From Zeimonas sp032027205 (GTDB lineage Bacteria > Pseudomonadota > Gammaproteobacteria > Burkholderiales > Burkholderiaceae_E), in contig JAVSMN010000001.1 in assembly GCA_032027205.1 (NCBI GenBank), forward strand, positions 1,426,001 to 1,490,000: 64,000 nt of DNA. The letters are read 5' to 3'. Positions 1 through 8,744 of this stretch are shown piece by piece (positions within the stretch are counted from its first letter, which is position 1; each line of letters opens with the position of its first letter). Position numbers and translations under genes: made by a program. Under the pieces are notes generated by a model. It was not told the origin of the DNA, ran no database searches, and saw nothing but the letters and a program-made list of their open reading frames with translations.

Positions 1-1
1 G

Positions 2-571
2 AGCGTCGTCAATTTCGGCGTCGCTCGCGTGCTGTTGCAGGTCGGACGCGCCCATCGCTCGCTCGCGCTCGAGGCCGATTCACGCCACTTGATGACCGAC
101 GTCTGGACGACCGCCGGCGTCGTCGTCGGGGTTGGGCTCGCCAGCGCCACCGGGCAAGGCTGGCTCGACCCGGTCATCGCGGCGGCGGTCGCACTCAACA
201 TCCTGCGCGAAGGCTGGCACCTGATGCACCGCTCGGTGGGCGGGCTGATGGACCGCGCGCAGGACGACGACGAGGTCGCCCGCATCGAAAGCGTGCTGCG
301 CGAACTGGCGCCTGCTCCGTGCCGCTTCGCGAACCTGAAGACGCGCGTCTCGGGGCCGGCGCGCTTCGCGCACGTCGACCTCTGGGTGCCGGGATCGTGG
401 AGCGTGGCGCGCGCGCACGCGCTCACCGACGAGATCGAGGACGCGGTGCAACAGCGCACGGGCACCCGGCTGACGACGCACGTGGAGCCGATCGAGGAAC
501 AGCCCCTGGCGGTTGCCGGCGAGGAGCGTGCCGAGGCGGTCGAGCCAGCCGCCGCGCGCGAGGGTCGGTAG
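2..571 (+). CDS. Cation diffusion facilitator (CDF) transporter, C-terminal part
   Basis: This is the last 189 residues of a gene that starts left of the window; the reading frame is open from base 2. The visible part begins in the membrane domain: a helix with the HxxxD metal-site pattern of CDF proteins (H..TD in SRHLMTDVWTT), a further hydrophobic helix, then a soluble beta-alpha-beta cytoplasmic domain of about 90 residues ending in HVEPIEE. CDF proteins export Zn, Cd, Co or Fe from the cytoplasm by proton antiport; the metal cannot be told from this fragment. Its position beside an RND efflux operon and a P-type ATPase fits a metal-homeostasis island. The N-terminal helices are not visible. 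Confidence 0.85.
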   Translation, partial: SVVNFGVARVLLQVGRAHRSLALEADSRHLMTDVWTTAGVVVGVGLASATGQGWLDPVIAAAVALNILREGWHLMHRSVGGLMDRAQDDDEVARIESVLRELAPAPCRFANLKTRVSGPARFAHVDLWVPGSWSVARAHALTDEIEDAVQQRTGTRLTTHVEPIEEQPLAVAGEERAEAVEPAAAREGR

Positions 572-592
572 CGCTCTCAGCGTGCCGGCGCG

Positions 593-609
593 GGAGTGAC
601 CTTCACTCC
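593..609. terminator. Possible bidirectional terminator hairpin
   Basis: A 7-bp perfect stem (GGAGTGA/TCACTCC) with a 3-nt loop sits between the convergent ends of the CDF gene and the CBS-BON gene and includes the stop codon of the latter. There is no T tract on either strand, so a terminator role is only a suggestion. Confidence 0.3.
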
Positions 610-1316
610 GCCCACATCACGCGCTGCACCGACGCCGGGAACACCGACAACCGGTTCTGCACCGCCTTCGCATCGCCCATCACGCGCTCGGCCGCGATGC
701 GGGCGGCATCGAGCTGGCCTTCGGAGCGCACGGCGCCCCACAGCCAGGCGACACCGTCGGCGACGACGACGTTGACGAACGACGTGTCGAGCCCGGCACG
801 GCGCATCTCGTCGTCGATGCGAGTACGCAGCGAACGATCGCCGCGCGCCCCTGCGGTCGCCGGCGGAGTCTGCGCGGGCGCCGACGCCAACCCTTGCAGC
901 AGGTTCGCCCGGCTCACGATGCCGACCACCTCGTTGCCGCGCATCACCGGCACGCGCTTGATGCGACCGCGCTCGAGCAGCGCGGCGATCTCGGAGAGGC
1001 TCGCGTCCTCATCGACCGTCGTCACCTCGCGCGTCATCACGTCGGTGGCGCGCCGGCCGTGCGTCTTTGCGTAGTCGCGCACGCGCTCCTCGGTATCGCC
1101 GAACAGGCGCAGCCACCACGAGGGCTCGCGCTCGGTGCCGCTCTCGACGCGGCGAACGAGATCGCCTTCGCTGACGATGCCGAGCAGACGTCCGTCGGCG
1201 CCGAGCACCGGCACTGCGCTGATCCCGTGCCGCAACAGCAGCCGGGCGACGTCGGCCACCGATGCGTCCTCTGCGACGGAAATCACGGGCGTCGACATCA
1301 CGTCGCGGGCTTGCAT
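603..1316 (-). CDS. CBS-domain pair plus BON domain protein
   Basis: 237 residues. Two CBS motifs lie at about residues 1-60 and 88-145 (DVMSTPV...; DVMTREV...), each with the typical VPV and GIVS signature, followed by a BON domain from about 160 (LRTRIDDEMRRAGL... VVVADGVAWLWG). CBS pairs bind adenine nucleotides and BON domains tend to bind membranes or phospholipid, so this is probably a cytoplasmic sensor or chaperone-like regulator. Start chosen at 1316 because GAGGAAA precedes it. It is the last gene in the same direction as the RND efflux operon, 74 bp after the preceding gene, and may be co-transcribed. Target unknown. Confidence 0.85.
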   Translation of the reverse strand: MQARDVMSTPVISVAEDASVADVARLLLRHGISAVPVLGADGRLLGIVSEGDLVRRVESGTEREPSWWLRLFGDTEERVRDYAKTHGRRATDVMTREVTTVDEDASLSEIAALLERGRIKRVPVMRGNEVVGIVSRANLLQGLASAPAQTPPATAGARGDRSLRTRIDDEMRRAGLDTSFVNVVVADGVAWLWGAVRSEGQLDAARIAAERVMGDAKAVQNRLSVFPASVQRVMWAE

Positions 1317-1390
1317 GGCATTTCCTCGTCGATTGGATCGTTACGCGCCATCGTAGCGCCGACCGAGCAAGTGCGGAGCCGCCCGGCGCT

Positions 1391-1855
1391 TCAGTGCGCG
1401 TGCCCGGCCGCCGGATTTGCGGACGCCGCCGCGGTGGGCTCGGCGGCGAAGCGCGCCTGCTCGGGTTTCGCGCCGGGCATCGTGATCGAAACGACGACCT
1501 TCGCGTCGCTCGTCCAGGGGTAGGCGCCCGCGCCCTTCATCCGGTTCGCGCCGTCGGGTGCCAGCGGAACGCTCGCGCGTTCCTTGCCGGCGAGCACGTG
1601 CGCGACACCCTGCGCACCCTGCGTCGGCATCGGCGCACCGGCGTGGTCGGTGACATAGACGAGGAGCCTGCCCGCGGCGTTCGTCGACGCGGAATCACCG
1701 GCGACCAGCTCGTAATGGTAGGGACCCGCCATGCGCAGCTGGCCGCCGTTGGGCGCCTTCTGCGTGGCCAGGTAGGCATCGTCGTGCGCGAAAGCCGGCG
1801 ACGCGCACAGCGCGAGCAGCGCGGCGGAGGCGGCCAGGAAACGGGAGGGTTTCAT
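1391..1855 (-). CDS. Small periplasmic protein of the metal-efflux operon
   Basis: 154 residues with a signal peptide (MKPSRFLAASAALLALC...AFA) and a mature N terminus HDDAY, then one beta-sandwich-like domain (GGQLRMAGPYHYELV, LLVYVTDHAGAPMPT) and a His-containing tail GHAH. Small proteins of this pattern often accompany HME-RND pumps; their role is poorly defined, and metal delivery or metal sensing in the periplasm is an inference from context and the His/Asp ends. It lies 29 bp after the RND pump gene on the same strand. The start at 1855 gives a proper signal peptide; longer versions of the frame run into the pump gene and are not credible. Confidence 0.7.
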   Translation of the reverse strand: MKPSRFLAASAALLALCASPAFAHDDAYLATQKAPNGGQLRMAGPYHYELVAGDSASTNAAGRLLVYVTDHAGAPMPTQGAQGVAHVLAGKERASVPLAPDGANRMKGAGAYPWTSDAKVVVSITMPGAKPEQARFAAEPTAAASANPAAGHAH

Positions 1856-1884
1856 CTGCGGGATCTTCCTCGAAATCGAACGGG

Positions 1885-4800
1885 TCAGAAACTCTCGGTG
1901 GTGCGTTGCGTGAGCAGCCGCTGCAGCGGCTTGCCGCCCCAGCGCCAGAACATCACCGGCGTGAGCAAGGTGTCGAGCAGCGTGGAGCTGACCAGGCCGC
2001 CGAAAATCACGACCGCCACCGGGTGCAGTACTTCCTTGCCCGGGGCGTCGGCCGACAGCAGCAACGGCATCAACGCGAAGGCGGCAACGAGCGCGGTCAT
2101 CAGCACCGGCACGAGGCGCTCGAGCGAGCCGCGCACGATCATCGGCTTGCCGAAGCGCTCGCCCTCGAACGCGCACAGGTTGATGTAGTGCGAGATCTTC
2201 AGGATGCCGTTGCGGGTGGCGATGCCGGCGAGCGTGATGAAGCCGACCAGCGCCGCCACCGACAGCGGCTGGCCCGAGATCCACAGCGCGACGACGCTGC
2301 CGACCAGCGCGAGCGGGATGTTGCCCATGATGATCAAGGCGAGTGCCGTCGAGCGATAACGGCTGTACAGCACGAGGAAGATCATCGCCAACGACGCCAG
2401 CGCGAGCAGCGCAATCAGGCGCGACGCCTGCTCCTGCGCCTGGAACTGTCCCTCGAGCGCCGTGAAATAGCCTTCGGGCATCGGCCGCGCGGCGAGCTCG
2501 GCGCGGATCGCTGCGATCACTTCGGCCATGTCGCGCCCGTCGGTGTTCGCCGACACGACGATGCGGCGTCGCGCATTCTCGCGGCTGATCTGGTTCGGCC
2601 CGTCGCTGTCTTCGATGACGGCGATCTTCGACAGCGGGACGTGCCCATCGGGCGTCTCGATCAGCAGGTCGTGCAACGCATGCAGGTCGCGTCGGCTCTC
2701 GGGTAGACGCGCAACCAGATCGAAGCGACGGTTTCCCTCGATGATCTGCGTGATCCGTTCGCCGGCGATCATCTGCTCCAGCCCGCGCAGCAATGCGCCG
2801 GGCGAAACGCCGTAGCGCGCGGCCTCGTCGTAGTCGATGCGGATCTTCGTCTGCGGGATGCGCACCTGCTTCTCGATCTGCAGGTCGGCGACGCCGGGAA
2901 TCGCGGCGAGCCGGGCGCGCAGATCCTCGGCGAGCGCGCGCAACGTGTCGAGGTCGTCACCGAAGACCTTCAGCGCGATCTGCGCGCGCACTCCCGAGAG
3001 CAGGTGATCGAGCCGGTGCGAGATCGGCTGGCCGACGTTCGAGACGACGGGAAGCGTGGCGAGCCGGGCGCGGATGTCCTGGATCACCGCATCGCGATTC
3101 CTCTCCGAGGGCGCCAGATCGACTTCCAGCTCGCTCGAATGAACCCCTTCGGCGTGTTCGTCGAGCTCCGCGCGGCCCGTACGCCGTCCCACGTGCGTCA
3201 CCTCGGGCACGCGCGCGACAAGGCGCTCGGCAAGCGCGCCGATCCTGTTCGATTCCGTAAGCGACGTGCCCGGCTCGAGCAGCAGGCTCACGGTGAGCGT
3301 CCCCTCGTTGAATGGCGGAAGGAACGAGCGCGGAAAATGGGGAACGGTCGCCGCCGCAGCGAACACGACGACGAGCGCAGCGACCAGCAGGCTGCCGCCG
3401 TGCGCGAGCGACCAGTTGAGCAGCTTCGCGTCCCAGCGCTTCAGGAACCGCACGAGCGCGCTGTCGCCGTCGCCCAGCTGCTTCATTGCCGGCAGCAGGT
3501 AGTACGCCATCACCGGCGTGAGCGTTACCGAAACGATCATGCTGGCGAGGATCGAGACGATGTACGCCACGCCCAGCGGCGTGAACAGTCGTCCCTCGAT
3601 GCCTGGCAGAATGAACAGCGGCACGAACACCAGCACCACGATGATCGTTGCGTAGACGATCGCCGAGCGCACTTCCAGCGTGGCGCTGGCGACCACTTCG
3701 GCTACCGGCCGCGGCTCGGGCAACGCGCGGTTCAGCTTCAGACGCCGCAACACGTTCTCGACACCGACCACCGCGTCGTCGACCAACTCGCCGATCGCGA
3801 TCGCCAGTCCGCCGAGCGTCATCGTGTTGATCGACAGGCCGAACCAGCGGAAGACCAGCGCCGTGGCCAGCAGCGAAACCGGGATCGCGGTGAGCGAGAT
3901 CAGCGTGGTGCGCGCGTTCAACAGGAACGCGAAGAGCACGATCGCGACCATGATCGCACCGTCGCGCAGCGCCTCTTCCACGTTGCCGACCGAGCGCTCG
4001 ATGAAGTCTGCCTGTCGGAACAGGAAGCGCGGCGCCTCGATGCCGGTGGGAAGGCTCTTCGAAAGTTCATCGATCGCCTTCTCGACCTCGCGCGTCAGCG
4101 CGACGCTGTCGGCCCCCGGCTGCTTCTGCACCGAGAGGATCACGGCCGGCTTGCCGTCGTAACCGGCGTCGCCGCGCTTGATTGCCGCGGCGATCGAAAC
4201 GTCCGCGACCTGATGCAGCAGCACGCCCTGTCCCGCGTTCGTCGCCACGACGAGGTCGCGCAGATCGTCGACGCGATTCGTGCGCCCGATCTGCCGGATA
4301 AGGTACTCGCGGCCCTGCGCCTCGAGAAAGCCCCCGCTCGTGTTGGCGCCGAAATCCTTCAGCGCGACGTCGACGCGCTCGCGCGGCACGCCGAGCGCCT
4401 GCAGCTGCTCCGGTCGCAGCTCGACGCGGTACTGGCGCACCTCGCCGCCGATGACGATGGCCTGCGCGATTCCGGGAATGGTCAGCAGGCGCGGCCGCAC
4501 GACCCAGTCGGCGTACTCGCGCACCTGCATCGGACTCGTGCGCACCGGATCGGCCGGCAGCGCGATCAGCAGGATCTCGCCCATGATCGACGAGATAGGC
4601 CCCAGCTGCGGCACGATGTTCGGCGGCAGCTGGTCGCGCACCAGGTTCAGCCGCTCGGCGATCTGCTGGCGGTTCCGGTAGATGTCCGAGCCCCAGTCGA
4701 ACTCGACGTAGACGATCGACAGACCGACTCCGGAGACCGACCGCACGCGCGTCACGCCCGGCATGCCGTTCATCCCCGCCTCGATCGGAAAGGTAACGAG

Positions 4801-4989
4801 CTGCTCGACCTCCTCGGGCGCCATGCCGCCGGCCTCGGTCATCAGCGTGACGGTCGGCTTGTTCAGGTCCGGGAAAACGTCGACCGGCATCTGCCGCAAC
4901 GTGAGCACGCCATAGACGACGAGCAGCAGCGCCGCGGCGAGCACGATCAGCCGCTGGTGCAGGCTCGAGCGGACGAGCGCCTCGAACAC
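1885..4989 (-). CDS. CusA/CzcA family heavy-metal RND efflux pump
   Basis: 1034 residues, the normal length for an HME-RND inner-membrane pump. A first transmembrane helix (LIVLAAALLLVVYGVLTL) is followed by a porter domain, six helices, a second porter domain and six more helices ending near KPLQRLL. Helix 4 carries GLAIAIGELVDDAVVGVEN with paired aspartates, the proton-relay position of metal RND pumps; this differs from the DGA pattern of CzcA and from the MVDAAIVMIEN pattern of CusA, so the metal is uncertain. It should form a tripartite envelope pump with the upstream membrane-fusion and TolC-like proteins. The start is GTG at 4989, one base after the stop of the fusion-protein gene, suggesting translational coupling. 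Confidence 0.93.
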   Translation of the reverse strand: MFEALVRSSLHQRLIVLAAALLLVVYGVLTLRQMPVDVFPDLNKPTVTLMTEAGGMAPEEVEQLVTFPIEAGMNGMPGVTRVRSVSGVGLSIVYVEFDWGSDIYRNRQQIAERLNLVRDQLPPNIVPQLGPISSIMGEILLIALPADPVRTSPMQVREYADWVVRPRLLTIPGIAQAIVIGGEVRQYRVELRPEQLQALGVPRERVDVALKDFGANTSGGFLEAQGREYLIRQIGRTNRVDDLRDLVVATNAGQGVLLHQVADVSIAAAIKRGDAGYDGKPAVILSVQKQPGADSVALTREVEKAIDELSKSLPTGIEAPRFLFRQADFIERSVGNVEEALRDGAIMVAIVLFAFLLNARTTLISLTAIPVSLLATALVFRWFGLSINTMTLGGLAIAIGELVDDAVVGVENVLRRLKLNRALPEPRPVAEVVASATLEVRSAIVYATIIVVLVFVPLFILPGIEGRLFTPLGVAYIVSILASMIVSVTLTPVMAYYLLPAMKQLGDGDSALVRFLKRWDAKLLNWSLAHGGSLLVAALVVVFAAAATVPHFPRSFLPPFNEGTLTVSLLLEPGTSLTESNRIGALAERLVARVPEVTHVGRRTGRAELDEHAEGVHSSELEVDLAPSERNRDAVIQDIRARLATLPVVSNVGQPISHRLDHLLSGVRAQIALKVFGDDLDTLRALAEDLRARLAAIPGVADLQIEKQVRIPQTKIRIDYDEAARYGVSPGALLRGLEQMIAGERITQIIEGNRRFDLVARLPESRRDLHALHDLLIETPDGHVPLSKIAVIEDSDGPNQISRENARRRIVVSANTDGRDMAEVIAAIRAELAARPMPEGYFTALEGQFQAQEQASRLIALLALASLAMIFLVLYSRYRSTALALIIMGNIPLALVGSVVALWISGQPLSVAALVGFITLAGIATRNGILKISHYINLCAFEGERFGKPMIVRGSLERLVPVLMTALVAAFALMPLLLSADAPGKEVLHPVAVVIFGGLVSSTLLDTLLTPVMFWRWGGKPLQRLLTQRTTESF

Positions 4990-4990
4990 G

Positions 4991-6154
4991 TCAGCGCACC
5001 TGTGCGAGGAGATTCGCGCCCTTCACGACGACGCGGTCGCGCGCGGCCAGGCCGGAGGTGACGACGACGGTGTCGGCGTCGAGCGGCTCGAAGACGACGC
5101 GCCGCGGCACGAAGCGCTCGGCGGCCTCGTGCACCCAGACCACCTGCTCTCCGGAGCGGTCGCGCACCAGCGCCTGCCGGCCGACGGCGAAGCCTTCCCG
5201 CTTTTGCGTGGTGCGGGCAATCACCTGCAACGGCTGTCCGATCGCCAGCGGCACGCCCTTCGTGCTGGCGCGAAACAGCAGCGGCAGTGCCTGTCCGCGC
5301 AGCTGCCTTCCGACGCCCACCAGCTCGAGCTCGAGCGGCCGGGAGCCGACGCTTGCGCTGGCTGCGGAGACCGCTGCGGCGACGGCCGGGTCGTAGGCGA
5401 GCGCTTCGATCGCCAGGCGCGACGGATCGACGATCTCGATGAGGAGCTCGCGCGGTTCGACGATCTGTCCCGAGACGATCGAGGTGGCGCTGACAACCCC
5501 CGAGACCGGCGCCCGCAGCGGCTCGCGAGCGGCAAGTCCGGTTGCGGTGGCCTTGCGGCGCGCGAGCAAGGACGTCACCTCGATGCGCGCCGCCTCGACG
5601 TCCTTGCGCGGAATTGCACCGTCGAGTTGCTCGTAGCGTGCGGCCCTGCTCCGGGCGATCGCAAGCTGCGCGTCGAGTGCTGCGAGCTCCGATTGTCGGT
5701 TCGCGCGCTCGAGGCTGCCGATCGACGGTTCGACGAAGGCCAGCACCTCCCCCTTCGTCACTCGCTGCCCGAGCACCGGCAATCCTTTGGTGCCGGCTTC
5801 GATACGACCGCTCTGCGTCGACTGCACGCGGCCCCCCGCGTTGGGCTCGGCGACCACCTTGCCGACAAGTTCGACGGTCACCGGAATCGCCGACGCCTCG
5901 ACGACTTCGGTGCGCACCTCGATCCGATACTGCGTGAGCTTCGGTAGGAAGACGCTGCCATCGGCTTCACGCCGCGGGAACGCCGCATCGACGTCCGAAG
6001 ACCGCGCCGGGTCGGCTACGGGCGCTGCGGCAGTCACCGGCTGCGAATGGTCTTCGCCTTCGTGGGCGCCTGCGGACGGAACGCCGATGGCAGCGACGAG
6101 AGCGAGCGCCAGTGCTCCGGGAAGCCATGGCGGAAGCGGACGGTGAGAAGTCAT
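4991..6154 (-). CDS. Efflux RND periplasmic adaptor (membrane-fusion protein)
   Basis: 387 residues. A signal peptide (LPGALALALVAAIGVPSAGA) is followed by the His-rich stretch HEGEDHSQ, then beta-barrel, lipoyl-like and alpha-hairpin regions (RVQSTQSGRIEAGTKGLPVLGQRVTKGEVL; SELAALDAQLAIARSRAARYEQL) typical of CusB/CzcB adaptors. It bridges the inner-membrane pump and the outer-membrane channel and may pass metal to the pump. Start set at 6154, which puts the signal peptide at the N terminus; it begins 4 bp after the upstream stop, and the pump follows after one base. The His-rich mature N terminus resembles that of the neighbouring small membrane protein. Confidence 0.9.
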   Translation of the reverse strand: MTSHRPLPPWLPGALALALVAAIGVPSAGAHEGEDHSQPVTAAAPVADPARSSDVDAAFPRREADGSVFLPKLTQYRIEVRTEVVEASAIPVTVELVGKVVAEPNAGGRVQSTQSGRIEAGTKGLPVLGQRVTKGEVLAFVEPSIGSLERANRQSELAALDAQLAIARSRAARYEQLDGAIPRKDVEAARIEVTSLLARRKATATGLAAREPLRAPVSGVVSATSIVSGQIVEPRELLIEIVDPSRLAIEALAYDPAVAAAVSAASASVGSRPLELELVGVGRQLRGQALPLLFRASTKGVPLAIGQPLQVIARTTQKREGFAVGRQALVRDRSGEQVVWVHEAAERFVPRRVVFEPLDADTVVVTSGLAARDRVVVKGANLLAQVR

Positions 6155-6158
6155 CTCG

Positions 6159-6719
6159 TTACGGCTCCTGCGGGTTCGACTCGGCACCCTTGCGGCGCAA
6201 CGCGACCACGCCCGCACCCATCAGCAGGACTGCGCCCGAGGCACCCCAGACGAGCGGACTGCGCCATGCCCGGGATGCCGAAGCGCCAAGGGAAGCCGAC
6301 GACGAAGCGTCGGCGCTCCGCGCCGGGCCCTCGACAATGAGCGAGAGAAGATCGGCGTCGTCGCCAGCGTGGATCGCGACCGTCAGTGCGTGCGGCCCCG
6401 GCTGCGCCAACTCGTCCGCGCTCACCTGGTACACGCCGGCCTCGACTTCGTGGGCCACCGCGTTGAACGCGCCCTGGTCGATTTCGATCTTCGCGCCGGC
6501 GATCGGCTCGTTCGTCGCGAAGCGATCGAGATACAGGGTGAGTCGACCGCCCGACGCGACGGCCACCAGCTCGAACAGCTCGGTGGCCGTTGCCGCGCGC
6601 GGTCCGGTCTCGGCAGCCGGCTGCGCGGCCTCGGCGGGGGCGCCGTGGCCCTCGCCTTCGTGGGCGGACACGGGAAGCACGAACATCGCGGCAACGACGA
6701 GTGGAAGGAAGCGACTCAT
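6159..6719 (-). CDS. His-rich membrane-anchored protein of efflux operon
   Basis: 186 residues: signal peptide (SRFLPLVVAAMFVLPVSA), mature N terminus HEGEGHG, a predicted beta-sandwich domain at about 45-130 (LFELVAVASGGRLTLYLDRF; EPIAGAKIEIDQG), an Ala/Ser-rich linker, one C-terminal transmembrane helix (SPLVWGASGAVLLMGAGVVAL) and a basic tail RRKG. No named family is certain. The architecture points to a periplasmic domain tethered to the inner membrane, and the His/Glu motif suggests metal binding. The start overlaps the stop of the TolC-like gene by four bases (ATGA), so it is firmly part of the operon. Confidence 0.75.
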   Translation of the reverse strand: MSRFLPLVVAAMFVLPVSAHEGEGHGAPAEAAQPAAETGPRAATATELFELVAVASGGRLTLYLDRFATNEPIAGAKIEIDQGAFNAVAHEVEAGVYQVSADELAQPGPHALTVAIHAGDDADLLSLIVEGPARSADASSSASLGASASRAWRSPLVWGASGAVLLMGAGVVALRRKGAESNPQEP

Positions 6720-7930
6720 GGCACCGCTCCGAGAGCCTGGTTCAGTTGCGATCGGGCCGCCTCGAGCGCGATGCGCTGGCGCGCTTCGAACTGGTCCGCC
6801 TCGAGCGCGGTCGCACGAACGCGAAGCAGCGACGTCAAATCGGTCTCTCCGAGCGAGAACGCACGCTCGGCCAGCTGCAGGTTGTCGGTCGTCGTGGCTT
6901 GCCGGACGCTCGCGATCTCGAGTTGACGTTGCGCTGCGTCGAACTCGGCGCGCGCGCTGTCGACGGCGGCCTGCAGTCGCAGGCGAAGCGTCGCCAGTTC
7001 GGCGTCGGCGCGCAGGCGTTCGGCGCGTGCCGCGGACGTCTGCTGCCTCTGCTGCGGCTCCCAGGAAAAAGGCACGCTGACCCGGACGCCCACCGCGTTG
7101 GAGAACGGCTCGGCAATTGCGCCGCGGTCGCGCTCCATGCGCAGTGCCACGCGTGGCGCGGGACGGTCGGATTTGACCGTGGCGAGCAGCACGGCCTCGG
7201 CGGCGCGTGCAGCGGCACTCGCTGCCTGCCACTGGGGGTGCTCTTCCAACGCCGGCAACGGCACGACTGCCCTTTCGCCGGGAAGTACCGACGGAGCGTT
7301 TACGCCGGTCAGCGCCCTCAGGCGCGCCTCCTGCGCCTGCACCAGCGCCCCCGCCTGCACCACTTCGGCCTCCGCCGCCAGGCGTTCGTTGCGCGCGAGG
7401 TTCGCGTCCATCCGGGCGAGATCGCCGGTCTCGAAGCGCCGCATCACGTTCGACTCCAGTGCGCGGGCGGTCTCCGCCCGCCGCGACGCGAGGTCGTGTG
7501 CTGCACGCGCGGCAGCCAGCGCCCACCACCGGTTGCGCACGTCGCCCGAGACGGTCCAGCGCAGCAGCGCTCTTTGCGCGGGCACCTGTTCCTGCAGCAA
7601 CCGCGCCTCGGCCTGCCGCGCCGCCTTCTGCCCCGGAAGCCACAGCGGAACACCGAGTTCGACTTCCCATTTCCGGGCGCCTTCGTCACGGTGGAACCGA
7701 TCGTCGAGCACGCCCACCGACGCCGAGGGCGCACCCGGGACGAAACGGTCGGCGAGGTCGAGGCGCGCGCGCGCCTCGTCCTCGCGCGCGCCGAGCGGCG
7801 CGGCGAGCGGGTTGCGCGACCACGCCTGCTCGATTGCGTTTGCCAGCGCCTGCGCGCGCGCCCCCGGCGAAAGCACGAGCAGCGGGAGCGCCAGCGCCAT
7901 GCAGATCGCCGCGGTCGGTGGAAGTCGCAT
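6716..7930 (-). CDS. TolC-family outer-membrane efflux protein
   Basis: 404 residues. Signal peptide (MRLPPTAAICMALALPLLVLSPGARA), then two repeats rich in long Ala/Arg/Glu helices (ARLLQEQVPAQRALLRWT; AARAERLRADAELATLRLR) typical of the TolC/CusC/CzcC fold, which forms the outer-membrane channel and periplasmic tunnel of tripartite pumps. It is somewhat short for the family but no domain is obviously missing. First gene of the minus-strand efflux operon, divergent from the regulator pair; an AGGA-like ribosome site precedes the start at 7930. Confidence 0.88.
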   Translation of the reverse strand: MRLPPTAAICMALALPLLVLSPGARAQALANAIEQAWSRNPLAAPLGAREDEARARLDLADRFVPGAPSASVGVLDDRFHRDEGARKWEVELGVPLWLPGQKAARQAEARLLQEQVPAQRALLRWTVSGDVRNRWWALAAARAAHDLASRRAETARALESNVMRRFETGDLARMDANLARNERLAAEAEVVQAGALVQAQEARLRALTGVNAPSVLPGERAVVPLPALEEHPQWQAASAAARAAEAVLLATVKSDRPAPRVALRMERDRGAIAEPFSNAVGVRVSVPFSWEPQQRQQTSAARAERLRADAELATLRLRLQAAVDSARAEFDAAQRQLEIASVRQATTTDNLQLAERAFSLGETDLTSLLRVRATALEADQFEARQRIALEAARSQLNQALGAVP

Positions 7931-7975
7931 GGAGCGATCCTGCCGGCGGGCAGCCCACCGTTCCCTGACCGGCGC

Positions 7976-7991
7976 ATTACATCTGCGTAAT
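7976..7991. promoter_or_regulatory. Candidate operator of the metal-responsive regulator
   Basis: The palindrome ATTACATCTGCGTAAT (ATTAC-N6-GTAAT) lies in the 133-bp divergent region between the efflux operon and the response-regulator gene. Regulators of the CusR/CopR/CzcR type bind ATTAC/GTAAT-like inverted repeats, so this is the most likely site for shared control of both transcripts. Based on sequence resemblance only. Confidence 0.5.
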
Positions 7992-8063
7992 CGACAGTCG
8001 CTCTCGTGCAGCGCGCTGCACAATACCTGCAGCCAGGAGCAAAGAGGAAAAGGCAAAGGCGCG

Positions 8064-8744
8064 ATGAAGATCCTCATCGTCGAGGACGAACGCAAGACGG
8101 GCGAGTATCTGCGACAGGGGCTGAGCGAAGCCGGCTTCGTGACCGACCTCGCGCGCGACGGAGTCGACGGCGCGCATCTCGCCACGCAGAACGACTACGA
8201 CCTGGTCGTGCTCGACGTGATGCTCCCCGGCATCGACGGGTGGGAGGTGCTGAGGCGCATCCGCGCCAAGGGCAGGATGATGCCGGTGCTGTTCCTCACC
8301 GCGCGCGACCAAATCGACGACCGGGTCAAGGGACTCGAACTCGGCGCGGACGACTATCTGGTCAAGCCTTTCGCCTTCTCGGAGCTGCTCGCGCGCGTGC
8401 GCACGCTGCTGCGCCGCGGATCGGGCCGCGACCAGCAACGGTTGCAGATCGCCGATCTCGAACTGGATCTGCTGCGACGACGGGTCGTTCGCTCAGGCAG
8501 GCGCATCGACCTGACCGCCAAGGAGTTCGCGCTGCTCGAGCTGCTGCTGCGCCGGCAGGGCGAAGTGCTGCCGCGCTCGCTCATCGCCTCGCAGGTTTGG
8601 GACATGAACTTCGACAGCGACACGAACGTCATCGAGGTGGCGGTGCGCCGGCTGCGCGCCAAGGTCGACGACGACTTCGAGCCGAAGCTGATTCGAACCG
8701 TGCGGGGAATGGGCTACGTGATCGAGGCGCCGGAACAGCCGTGA
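8064..8744 (+). CDS. Heavy-metal response regulator (OmpR/CusR type)
   Basis: 226 residues. Receiver domain at about 1-115 with the acidic pocket (VEDER) and phospho-acceptor Asp51 in VVLDVMLPG; Thr and Lys switch residues are in FLTARD and DYLVKPF. A winged-helix DNA-binding domain covers about 125-222 (LTAKEFALLELLLRRQGEV; DSDTNVIEVAVRRLRAKVD; IRTVRGMGYVIE). It is expected to activate the divergent efflux operon when phosphorylated by the kinase encoded directly downstream. The start at 8064 follows purine-rich AAAGAGGAAAAGG. Its stop overlaps the kinase start by one base. Confidence 0.93.
   Translation: MKILIVEDERKTGEYLRQGLSEAGFVTDLARDGVDGAHLATQNDYDLVVLDVMLPGIDGWEVLRRIRAKGRMMPVLFLTARDQIDDRVKGLELGADDYLVKPFAFSELLARVRTLLRRGSGRDQQRLQIADLELDLLRRRVVRSGRRIDLTAKEFALLELLLRRQGEVLPRSLIASQVWDMNFDSDTNVIEVAVRRLRAKVDDDFEPKLIRTVRGMGYVIEAPEQP

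Noticed and set aside
3004..5061. A 685-codon open frame on the plus strand opposite the RND pump gene
   Set aside because: It is the antisense of a clear RND pump, rich in Arg, His, Asp and Gln, and has no domain or ribosome site; a GC-rich shadow frame.
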